Source: Hippophae tibetana (lineage: Eukaryota; Streptophyta; Magnoliopsida; Rosales; Elaeagnaceae). Taken from it: a stretch of 64,000 nt of DNA. This document shows, piece after piece, positions 49,406 through 59,835 of the stretch. The DNA is taken from positions 107,732,398-107,796,397 of the forward strand of contig CM072810.1 in the NCBI GenBank assembly GCA_037013495.1, given 5' to 3'. Numbering within the stretch: position 1 is the first letter of the stretch; each line of letters opens with the position of its first letter. Under the pieces are notes generated by a model. That model was given only the letters and a program-made list of their open reading frames with translations. It was not told the origin of the DNA and ran no database searches. The translations under genes and the position numbers were made by a program.

Positions 49406-49945
49406 GTTTAATCATAGAACTCATACTAGAAGTTAAAATTTTAAATTAAGCTGGAGTAGAAAGGCATAAATTAAGTTTGATTAAGTCTGATGTTTTCGAA
49501 TATCAAGTTCATAAATGGTGGGTGATGTTTTATTTATTTTAAAAATTTCTTTTATATTTCTTAAATTGAGCATTACAAATTTAATTATTGGAAAAAAATT
49601 TACACGTGGCACCTTTGATTAATTAATATTATCTTTGAATACTCAAATCCTCACACACTTATGAAGTCTTTCTTTGGTCAATTTTAAATATTAGGATTTT
49701 ATTAATATTTTTTTTTGTTAGATGTCTAGTGTTTAATCATAGAAGTCAGACTAGAAGTTAAAAATTTAAATTACACTAGAGCAGAAACGTATGTAAAAAA
49801 TATATTTTAAATTAAGTTTGATCACGATGTTTTTGAAGATCAAGGTCATAATGTATGGATAATGTTTTATTTAATTCAAAATTTTCTTTTAAATTTTCTG
49901 AATTTAACATTACATATTTTTGGGAGAAATTTATAATCATTTATT
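49406..49945 (+). pseudogene. relics of a fourth MATH gene: exon-2 end, duplicated in tandem
   Basis: Two copies of AAGTTTGATxxxGATGTxTT then GAAxxTCAAG at 49474-49520 and 49815-49858 match the end of exon 2 of the MATH genes (AAGTTTGATTCTGATGTCTT in gene 2), including the codons for SDVFE and HKW in the first copy with a GTGGGT donor after it. The flanks are also repeated: GTTTAATCATAGAA at 49406 and 49731, and ACTAGAAGTTAAAA after it, with a period of about 325-340 bp. So a MATH exon fragment with surrounding DNA was tandemly duplicated, and both copies are decayed. Other exons were not found. Confidence 0.6.
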
Positions 49946-50209
49946 GCAATTATTATTTATTTTATATGTAATAAATATATTAATAATTTGAAATCTACAC
50001 ATCATTAATCTATATATTAATGTTAAAATAAGATATTATTAATATATTAACAATCAATACAATATTACAATATGTTTTTAAAAGAGTTTTAAAAGTAACT
50101 TAAATAATATTCATCATACGCGACAGTGAAGAAAAGAAATCAAGAAGTTAGGAAATGATTAATAAAAGAGTGAATCAGTTGATTATCTTCATTGGTATAT
50201 ATAGACTTT
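49946..50209. other. AT-rich spacer
   Basis: Nothing recognised. Confidence 0.4.
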
Positions 50210-50985
50210 TCATTGATATATATTACTTACATTCCGGTGCTCCCCTTAAACTTATAGTCTAAGCTTGCTTCTTAGTGCTACAAACTATGAGAATGGTAGA
50301 TGCTTGGTTAATGTATCTATAAGTTGATGCTCAGACTTTCAATGCTCAATACACAATTTCCTTACAAACAAACTAATCCTCACAAAATGATAATTAATTT
50401 TGATATATTTAATTCTTACATGTTGTACCAAATTTCGAGCTAAATACAAAGTATTTACATTATCACAAATCAACTTAGATAGTCCCTTCAATTTAACATC
50501 AAACTCATGTAATAATGATTTAATCCAAAGTATCTCAATTACTCTTCCCATAAGAGATTTGTATTCAACCTCATCTTAGGACCTAGAGACTTAATTCACT
50601 CTAAAGTTTTAGGTTTAAACAACATTAGACCATATGTCGTGGACCGTTTAAGATAATGCAACACACGCTTAATTGTAATAAAATAGATATCATAAATTGA
50701 CTGATAAATTGACACAATTTGCTCACATCAAAGGTTATATCTAGATGGGTAATAATACAATACTCCATAGCTTCTCCTACCAAGCTTTTGTAAAGAGAAT
50801 GATAATGTAAAAGAGAACTATCACTTTTGCTAAAAATGCTTTCGGAAATCATAAGAGAAGATGCAACCATAGATGATTGTAAATTAACACATTTAAGCAA
50901 CTCATACACATTCTTAGATTGACAAAGATGAAGGACAACCTTAGTAGTAACAACCTCAATGCCCAAAAAATTGAAACATACCTTT
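50210..50985 (-). mobile_element. Ty1/Copia fragment (reverse transcriptase end and RNase H)
   Basis: Minus-strand reading gives LGIEVVTTK...LHLCQSKNVYELLK, the Copia region just after the catalytic YVDD motif, then a LDITFDVSKLCQF segment, and RNase H-like LWIKSLLHEF and CDNVNTLYLARNLVQHVRIK (usual form: HxRTKHI). It is partial, with no LTRs, and broken several times. It is distinct in sequence from the neighbouring family C fragment. Confidence 0.75.
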
Positions 50986-51177
50986 CACTTTCATTTTTTT
51001 GTTACTTTCATTCTTTTAAAATAATTACAATCCTAACGTATTCATAACAGGGACTTAAATCCATAACCTTTTACTTCATGTCGTTAAGACACAACTAGCT
51101 TCTTTTGGACGAATTCTTTTGTCTCAATTTGATATCTCATTTTTTTATTAATATTTTAACATATTTATTAAATAATT

Positions 51178-52440
51178 TGTTATAAATTAGCACTTGGAGA
51201 AGCGAAGATCATGTTCAATTTTGATTGCACAAATATATAATAATGAGTAATAGCAAAATAAAAAATAGTAAGAAAAATAAATGACACACAATGATTTAAG
51301 TGATTCAATTTTTCAATGTGAAAAATCTACTCCACTGACGACGATACATCGAAGAAAATCCACTAATAATCAAATGGAGATACAAACACCAATAATCTAA
51401 GAGTCTCATAAAATATACCAAAATCCAAAATACATCCAAAAAATATCTCCTTCTAATTTACTGGTAATATATAATAAGATAAATTAACAAAATTGTTATT
51501 AAATCAAATATTACCATACAAATAATATCATCAACTCACTACTTAGTTAAGACTTTAATTTCTGGATCTCAAACTTATTCTTAGAAGTAATAAACATGTC
51601 ATCAACATAAAGCAATAAATAGACAAATGAACCATCATGGAATCTTTTATGATAAACACAACTATTATAATCACTCTTAGAGAAACCATGACCAATCATA
51701 AAAGAATCAAATCGTTTATACCATTGCCTCGAGGATTACTTCAACCCATATAAAGACTTTTTCAATAAACAAACATGATTTTTCTTACTTGGAACAACAA
51801 ATCTCTATGGTTGATGCATATATATTTGTTCTTCAAGCTCACCATGTAAGAAGACTGTCTTGACATCAAGTTGTTCTAATTCCATGTCAAACAATGCAAC
51901 CATAACAAGTAACACACGAATAGAGTTATGTTTCACAATAGGTGAAAATACTTCATTGAAGTCAATACCTTTCTTCTGACAATAACCCTTTGCAACAGCA
52001 CATACCTTGAACCTAGCTGCTTCAACCTCAGGTATACCTTCCTTTTTTCTTGAAGACCCATTTGTTTCCAAAAATCTTTTGGCCCTTAGGCGTTTCACCA
52101 ATTTCCAAGTATGATTCTTATGAAGTGATTAAATCTCTTCATTCATAGCAACCAACCACTGAACAGACTCATCACAAGTGATAACTTCATGATAACTAGA
52201 AGGTTCATGCACCTCAATAGACTCTGCCATAAACAATGCAAAAGAAACTAAGTCTGTATCTGCGTACCTTTGAGGACATCGAATCTCTCTTATTCCTTTT
52301 CCCTTAGCGATACGATATGATTGCTCATGCTGTTCTTCTGCTACATCATGAGAATAATCATCTATCTCATCCATAAATGACTGATCTGAAGTATCCTCTT
52401 GCACTTGACTGAGAAAAAATCTCCCTAAAACTTGCTTTGG
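51178..52440 (-). mobile_element. Ty1/Copia fragment, family C relative (LTR piece plus pol piece)
   Basis: 51178-51528 is part of a family C LTR in reverse (it contains the complement of GACTTTTCACATTGAAAAG). 51540-52440 is pol in the same orientation: reverse transcriptase ([35 protein letters not shown]; the YVDDM region near 51600) preceded by the linker to integrase. It matches the 14.3-15.1 kb part of Copia C. Partial and broken. Confidence 0.82.
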
Positions 52441-53655
52441 TATTTTTCATGATAGCCTAAGTTTTCTTACAAAAGCAAAAGAGTAATAAGTAAAAATAAA
52501 TTATTAAACTATAAAATAAGACCATGTTGATAAAATTATATTTTATGATTTATGATTTATGATTATATAATTAACTTTATGATTTATGATTATTTTGTAA
52601 AATTAATAACCAATTTATTTAATAATAATAATTTCTATTTAGTGATTTTCATGAAAAAATCAACATCATCTACAATTTGTTTCGTAACATTTAATTTTTT
52701 TGAATTTTTTTTTCAAAAACTTAATCGTTAAAGAAAAATATTAGTTATTATTTATAAATTTTAAGTTTTTAATAATTTTTTTCCAACATGTAAGAAGAAA
52801 AAAGTCACAAGTCTTGATTTACTCTTTAGAAAAAATGTTTGGTGAAAATTAAAAAAAATCACAAATCTTAAATTATATTTAAAAATCATACTTGGACAAT
52901 ACTTTTTTAAAAATGTGAAAATCAAAACCACTACCAAAATGACTCATTAAAAAAAAATATTTCAAAAATTAAAAATCCAAAATCAAAATCAACTTAGATG
53001 AAACAAAAATTTGAATAACAAAATAAGAGTTTTAAAAATAACTAAAATATTCATCTTGGGAAAATATAAGGTATAACGATGTTTTCCTACTTTAATTTTA
53101 TATTTCAAACTTTGGATTATTTGTGACATAGCCCCACTTATGACCTAACTGTTCGGAGGTAATGACCACTTGCTAAAATATTATACTTATATAAATTATA
53201 GAATTGTAACATGAAAAAATATATTTAATCTAACAACTCTAGATTTTTTTATAAAAGTAATCTAACAACTTTGGATTATTTGTATTATCAGATAATACAA
53301 AACAGTAATACAAATATCACATAATTTATGCAAATATAAAGTATGGTATAATAAGTATTTAAATTTATTTTAAAAAATAAATAATTTTTAACATTTAGAA
53401 AGTGATTTGAATATGTATCACATCATAGTTAATTTAAATGTAAATATAAACGTAAATTTATATGTTTTGGGTATTTCTCTATACAAAAAGACTACAGTAT
53501 TAATTGGTCACCGTTTATGGTTTAATATTAACACAATTCATCAATATAATTCGATCAGCTTCATTTTAGATTCATCGTTTTAGTAAGCCTTTCAACCAAA
53601 AAGCTAGCATTACTGAACTCCAAACGGCAGGGAGCGCTCATAAGCTGGGCTTGAC
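52441..53655. other. AT-rich intergenic ahead of the second DUF4220/DUF594 copy
   Basis: No gene seen. The last 60-70 bp (about 53590-53655) resemble the 5' UTR of the intact DUF4220/DUF594 gene (shared GGCAGG...GACATGCTACTC). Confidence 0.55.
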
Positions 53656-54042
53656 ATGCTACTCACCGGTAAGTAACGACTAACTTGTTGGAAAATAACG
53701 CAAATTTTTGATAAGTCAAACTTACGAGAAAATAACACACAAATTTGATAACGGAGTTCGGTCAATCTTGCTTACGTCTCCGGACCTACTGCAGATCTTT
53801 TTACTGAAAGAGCAGAAATTACACAAAGTGTTTACAACACTCACAACCCACAATCCAATTACACCCAAGAAAATTACTCTCAATTTTCTCTCACAAAAGT
53901 TTTGCTCTCTAAGTTTTTCTCTCAATTGGAATGAACACTTTGGATAGTTAATTCATTACAATTACACATCTATTTATAGGAAAATTCACTCCTTGAATTA
54001 CTCCTTAAATTAATAGTTCTTTGAATGGTTCCTTGAATTAAG

Positions 54043-54264
54043 TGTCAAAATATTCTCTGATAATTATCATGTATTTTCATATTCTTTCTGTTTTGTATCA
54101 TGTTTACAAGAGTTTACAATATATGTATATAAGGAAAACGAAAATTAAACAATAACCATAAAACCTGCACATCCAGGTTTTATGGCTCCACTAATATTAT
54201 TGTCTGCTCAATGTTTTACTCCATTGAGCATTTGTGTCTGCCACTGTTATAGCACACACCAACA
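54043..54264 (-). repeat. 3' LTR of Copia B (222 bp)
   Basis: TGTCAAAATATT...CACACCAACA, preceded by TTAAG. Appears identical to 59614-59835. Confidence 0.95.
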
Positions 54265-54271
54265 CTCCTCC

Positions 54272-57200
54272 TCAAGTTGGTGCATATATGTCTCTTATGC
54301 CCAACTTGTCAAGTGAGTTGTAGAAGTTCCTTGCAGACACAGATTTTGTGAGTATATCAGCCAATTGATCTTCTGATTTAACAAATGGAAGCTTAATAAT
54401 CTTTTCTTCAAGATTCTGTTTGATGAAGTTCCGATCCACTTCAACGTGCTTCGTGCGATCATGTTGAACTGGATTGTGAGATATGGCAATGGCTGCTTTG
54501 TTATCACAAAATAAGTTCATTTCAGAGTTAGGAGCAACACCAATCTCAGTTAGAAGTTTTTTCAACCAAAGGAGCTCACATATTCCCTTGACCATTCCTC
54601 GAAATTCAGCTTCAGCACTGGATAAGGCAACTACATTTTGCTTCTTGCTTCTCCATGTGACAAGGTTGCCCCCCACGAAAGTAAAGTACCCAGCAGTAGA
54701 TTTCCTATCCTTCATATTCCCTGCCCAGTCTGAATCTGTATATCCAAGGACTTTCAATTGACCATTCTTTGAAAACATAAGTCCTTTCCCAGGGGAGGAT
54801 TTTAAGTAACGAAGTATTCGCATGACCGCATCCATATGGTCTTCACTTGGGCAGTGCATGAACTGACTCACGACACTCACAGCATAAGCAATATCGGGTC
54901 GAGTATGAGATAAATATATGAGTTTACCTACTAACCGTTGATATCTCTGTTTATCTGCTGGTACTTGGTCCACATATTCTCCGAGTTTATGATTTTGAAC
55001 CATTGGAATATCGACAGGTTTACAATCTAGTAGTCCTGCCTCTGCTAGTAGGTCTAGAGTATATTTCCTTTGGGAAAGACATATGCCTTGTTTTGATCTT
55101 GTTACCTCAATACCTAAGAAGTATTTGAGCCCTCCTAAGTTCTTCATTTCAAACTCATTTGACAGTTGTTCTTGAAGCTTAGAGATTTCTTCTTTATCAT
55201 CCCCTGTAATGATCATGTCGTCTACATAGACTATAAGGGCTGTTATCTTCCCTAATCGATGTTTTAGGAAAAGAGTATGATCAGAGTTGCTTTGTTGGAA
55301 CCCATATTTCTTCATTGCTGAACTCAACCTACCAAACCACGCTCGAGGTGATTGTTTTAGTCCATACAATGCTCGTTGTAATCTACATGCAGTTTCTTTT
55401 CCTGATGTAACAGTATATCCTGGTGGGATATCCATGTAAATCTCTTCTTCAAGGTCACCATGAAGGAAGGCATTCTTCACGTCAAGTTGGTGCAATGACC
55501 AATCTAAATTTGCTGCAAGAGATAACAAAACTCTCACAGTTTTTAGTTTAGCCACAGGTGAGAAGGTTTCTTGATAATCTATCCCATGTTTCTGTGTATA
55601 TCCTTTTGCTACAAGCCTCGCCTTGTAACGATCAACTAACCCATCTGCTTTATACTTAATGGAGAAAATCCACTTGCATCCTACCATCTTCCTCCCTTGA
55701 GGCAACTCGCTTAACACCCATGTGTTATTCTTCTGCAGTGCCTCAAATTCCTCTTTTATAGCTTGAGCCCATTTTGAATCAGATAAGGCTTCTTCAATGC
55801 TACTCGGAATTTGACACGAGGAGAGTGTTTGTGCAAATGCCCTGATAGGTTCTGATAACCTTTGAGTAGATACATAATTTGCTATTGGATACTTGGGTTG
55901 TCGTTCTTCTCTTTCTGGGGAGTATCGATTTGGAGGTTTACCTCGATTAAGTCTGAAAGGTAAAACATAACCAACAGATGTATCTATAGCATTAGTCTGT
56001 AAAGGTGTGATAGGATAGCTTACCTCAGGAGTGTTCTCAGCAGGAGGATCATTGGGTACTAGAGAATGGAGGGGTACATCAGCCACTTCATCTTCTGGAG
56101 ATTCAATTACTACTTCAGCTTCAGTTCGTGGAAGTTCAAGCTCGGGTCTAGATACGGGCTCCTCCATATTATTGGCACGTTCCGAGTATGTTGGACTCGT
56201 GTCTAATATTTCAACATTAAGCCAATTTCGTTCTTCACCATAACTCTCCTCCTGAAGAGTGTAATTGGATACTGGTGATGGGAAAAAACATTCTGATTCG
56301 AGGAAGGTGACATCCATGGTAGTATAGTTTCTTTTAGCAATTGGATCATAACATCGGTACCCCTTTTTTTGTACACCATACCCCAAGAATACACATCGGA
56401 CAGCACATGGATCCAACTTAGTTCGTTGATTTTTATGGAGGTGGACAAAAGCAACACATCCAAAAATTCGGGGCGGAAGCATCAAAATAGTAGGCAGAGG
56501 AAGATGATCAGATAACACCTTTAATGGAGTCTGAAATTGTAAGGTCTTTGTGGGCATTCGATTCAGTAGATACACCGCTGTAGTAACAGCATCACTCCAG
56601 TATTTATGAGGCATATGTGCACCGATTAGTAAGGCCCGAGCCGTTTCTAAAATATGCCGATTTTTTCTCTCCGCCGTCCCATTCTGTTGTGGGGTTTGTG
56701 AACATGAGGTTTCATGGAGAATACCATGGTTGTCAAAGTATGTCCGGAATTGTTGATTAACATACTCCCCTCCATTATCAGACCTAAGTATCTTAATTTT
56801 TTCAGAAAATTGTGTTTGAACCATGGTGTGAAACATGTGAAATGTAGCAAATACTTCATCTTTATGTTTGAGAAGGTAAAGCCATGTCATTCGTGTACAA
56901 TCATCAACAAAAATAACAAACCAACGATGACCCGATGACGTAATGATCGGGGAAGGTCCCCAAACATCAGAATGTACCAAAGCAAAAGGAGCCACACTTT
57001 TATTCATGCTCATAGGATAAGACGCCCTATGACTTTTTGCTAGGATACAAGTATCACATTTGAAATCTGAATGTGTGATATTTGAAAATAAACTAGGGAG
57101 TAGGTGCTTTAAATACCCGAATGATGGATGCCCAAATCTACGATGACATAGCCAAATCTGTCGTTCCTTGTTACCAACAGTATGTTGCATGTGATTGGCT

Positions 57201-58639
57201 CTTCCTGAACTGAGGTCATCCACATAATATAGGCCTCCTCTCCTAGTACCACGCCCAATGATCTCCTTGGTGAGAATATCCTGTAGAAGGCAAAAAGTAG
57301 AATACATCAGTACTACACAGTTAAGATCTGAAGTGACCTGACTTACAGACATTAGTCGGTTTGACAGAGAGGGTACAAGCAAAGTATTAGATAATGATAA
57401 TGAAGGAGATAAGGTCACTGTTCCAGCTCCTGTAACTGGATAAGTGACCCCATTTGCATTGGCAACACGGCTCCGTCTTGGCTGGGTTGTATTGGAGAGA
57501 TCGTTTGGGTCAAATGTCATGTGATCTGTAGCTCCAGAGTCTAGAATCCACTCATCTTTCTCATTACGAGTAGAGATGTGAAATGCTTTACTTGAAATAC
57601 CTGGATCTTGGGAAGATTCGGCCTGAGAAGTAAGGGATAGTGAGGCATTATTGGTAGCCACAGTTGCTCGCCCAGTAGTGTCCCGTTTCTTCCGTGCTTG
57701 AAGATCATTCCACCATTCTGGATACCCATGTAGTTTGAAGCAGTTTTCACGGGTGTGTTTGGAGTTTCCACAATGGCCACATTTCATGTCAAGAGATGGT
57801 GGATTTCCCGTGGATTTCTTGCTACCCAAGGAAGTTCCTGTTTTTGGTGGCATTAGGTTATGATGTCCCTTGACCCCTTTAAAAGCCATAACAGCTCCGG
57901 GTGTCGTATCTACACCTGTGATCATCACGGTCTGCCTGACCTCTTCCCTACGGACGAATCCATAGGCTTGTTCCACCGTAGGGAATGGTTTGATCTGAAG
58001 CACATCACTTCGAGTTTTATCCAATCTATCATCAAGTCCATCGAGGAAGGTATACACTCGATCTTCCTGTACGATGGAGTTGTATTTTTTTATATCAATC
58101 GCACACTCCATTGGGTTAGGACGACGGAAATCAATTTCACGCCACAACCCTTGAAGGTCATTGTAGTATTTTTCAATGGATCCACCCGCTTGTTTCGTAC
58201 GAGTAACTTGACGGCGAAGATCATATACTTGAGACGTGTCTGTCCCATCATAATAAGTGGTAGCCACCGAATCCCAAACCTGTTTTGCAGTTGGGAATCA
58301 GATAAAATTTGCAATTAAGGAGGGGTCCATCGAATTGATCAACCATCCTTTGACAATGGCGTTTTCAGTACGCCATCTCCTAAATAAGGGGTCGGTTTCA
58401 ACAGGTTGAGGAAAGTCCCCATTAATATATCCCAGTTTGTCTTTGCCAGAGATATACATCTCCACTACCTGGGACCATAAGGCATAGTTGGATCCTCCCA
58501 ACTTGATACTAATGGGAGCAGTCGACGCTTCAGTTGATGGAGGTTGTGAGCTAATCTGAGCTCTAGTTAAAACTTCCGTCATTTTCGCCGTTAAATCTTC
58601 CAATATGAAATTGGTAGTTAAATCTCTAGATTCCGCCAT
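54272..58639 (-). CDS. Copia B gag-pol coding region
   Basis: Begins MAESRDLTTNFILEDLTAKM at 58639. Parts in order: gag (58639 to about 57800), a CCHC zinc knuckle near 57780-57738 (CGHCGNSKHTRENC), aspartic protease DSGATDHM near 57540, integrase with HHCC zinc module near 57170-56990 and catalytic core near 56970-56640 (DVWGPSP; LRSDNGGEY; TPQQNGTAERKN), reverse transcriptase (DRYKARLVAKGYTQ; KNAFLHGDLEEEIYMDIPPG; YVDDMIITGDD near 55220) and RNase H (DSDWAGNMKDRKSTAGY; ALSSAEAEFRGM; HDRTKHVEVD). The end overlaps the polypurine tract. It looks nearly whole, with about one break. Retroelement gene, not a host gene. Confidence 0.92.
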
Positions 58640-59398
58640 GAAATCTAAAATTTTTTTTCTTCCGTTTTTCCTTTTTTTTTTTTTTTTTACAATTCGTACA
58701 ACACTATATAAAGAAAAATTTCTAAACCTAAATCATTTTCGCAGCCCTTCGTAACCCTAAATCCCCTTCTTCTTTTTTTCTCTCTCGCCCAGCCCTCGCG
58801 CAGCCCTTGCACAACCTTCACGCTGCCCTCTGCAGCGCCTCTCTTCTTCTGATGGAAGAGCCCTAGCCGACTACAAGCATCCAGCCGGAGTCAGCCCTCT
58901 ACTTGGTCCTCCATCTCTGTGAAGCAGCGCTCTTCTTCTTCTTCGTTCCAAGTTTCTCCACGATGACTGCTAGTAAGAGACGTTGGCCACTGCGACAGCT
59001 TCACGACAGCTTCACCAGCCCCAACGAGTAAGAGACGTTGGCCAACTGCGACAGCTTCACGAGTGGTTCGAATGAGCAGCTAGATCAGTATGGCTCCCTG
59101 AAGTGTTCTATTGAGGTTGCAACGGCGGAACTGACGTTGAGAAGAAATGGTGACTCTGAATACTAGATGGTCGCAGCACTGGTGAGGCTGCACTGTCTAT
59201 CTATCCCCTCAGGTTTTGTTGTTACGCCTTACACAATGTTCTTTGTACTGATGTTGTTGTTTTACTTGATATTTTTTTTCCAGTATTGCAACTGATCGGT
59301 TTCAGAAATAAGAAATCAGAAACCAGAAACAGCTTCGGGACAAATACAAACCAGAGATCAGAACTCAGCAAAAAAAAACGAAAATAGGTGCTACAATC

Positions 59399-59548
59399 AG
59401 CAGCCACCCAGAAATCAGAAATCAGAATTCAGGAATCAGGAATCAGAATTCAGGAATCAGAATTCAGGAATCAGAATTCAGAAATCAGAAATCAACAAAT
59501 CAGCAAATCAGCAAATCAACAAATCAGCAAATCAGATTCAGAAATCAA
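59399..59548 (-). repeat. simple repeats in the leader of Copia B
   Basis: Many copies of AATCAGAA/ATTCAGG and CAAATCAG in irregular order between the primer site and gag. Probably replication slippage in the untranslated leader. Confidence 0.7.
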
Positions 59549-59613
59549 AATGGTAGTTCCATCAGAAATCAGCAGGTAGTTTCATTAGTCACCAATAACC
59601 TGCTCTGATACCA

Positions 59614-59835
59614 TGTCAAAATATTCTCTGATAATTATCATGTATTTTCATATTCTTTCTGTTTTGTATCATGTTTACAAGAGTTTACAATATATGTATA
59701 TAAGGAAAACGAAAATTAAACAATAACCATAAAACCTGCACATCCAGGTTTTATGGCTCCACTAATATTATTGTCTGCTCAATGTTTTACTCCATTGAGC
59801 ATTTGTGTCTGCCACTGTTATAGCACACACCAACA
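59614..59835 (-). repeat. 5' LTR of Copia B (222 bp)
   Basis: Pairs with 54043-54264. Adjacent on its left to the tRNA-Met primer site, and followed on its right by TTAAG. Confidence 0.95.

Larger units (their letters stand above)
54043..59835 (-). mobile_element. Ty1/Copia LTR retrotransposon, family B (young, nearly whole)
   Basis: A 5,793-bp element with 222-bp LTRs at 54043-54264 and 59614-59835 that look identical base for base, and TTAAG duplications at 54038-54042 and 59836-59840. Minus-strand order: 5' LTR (right), tRNA-Met primer site at 59602-59613 (TGGTATCAGAGC), an untranslated leader with simple repeats, gag-pol 58639-54272, a polypurine tract (TTGAGGAGGAG, 54275-54265) and 3' LTR (left). 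The identical LTRs mean a recent insertion, well under a million years by usual plant rates. The coding region looks whole apart from about one break. RE1-like by its gag and short LTR; lineage not assigned. Confidence 0.95.

Noticed and set aside
57860-58318. A 152-codon plus-strand open frame.
   Set aside because: It is the antisense of Copia B gag; the minus strand has a recognisable protein.
59388-59579. Open frame with repeated Gln/Asn/Ile/Arg/Ser.
   Set aside because: Product of simple repeats in the untranslated leader of Copia B.
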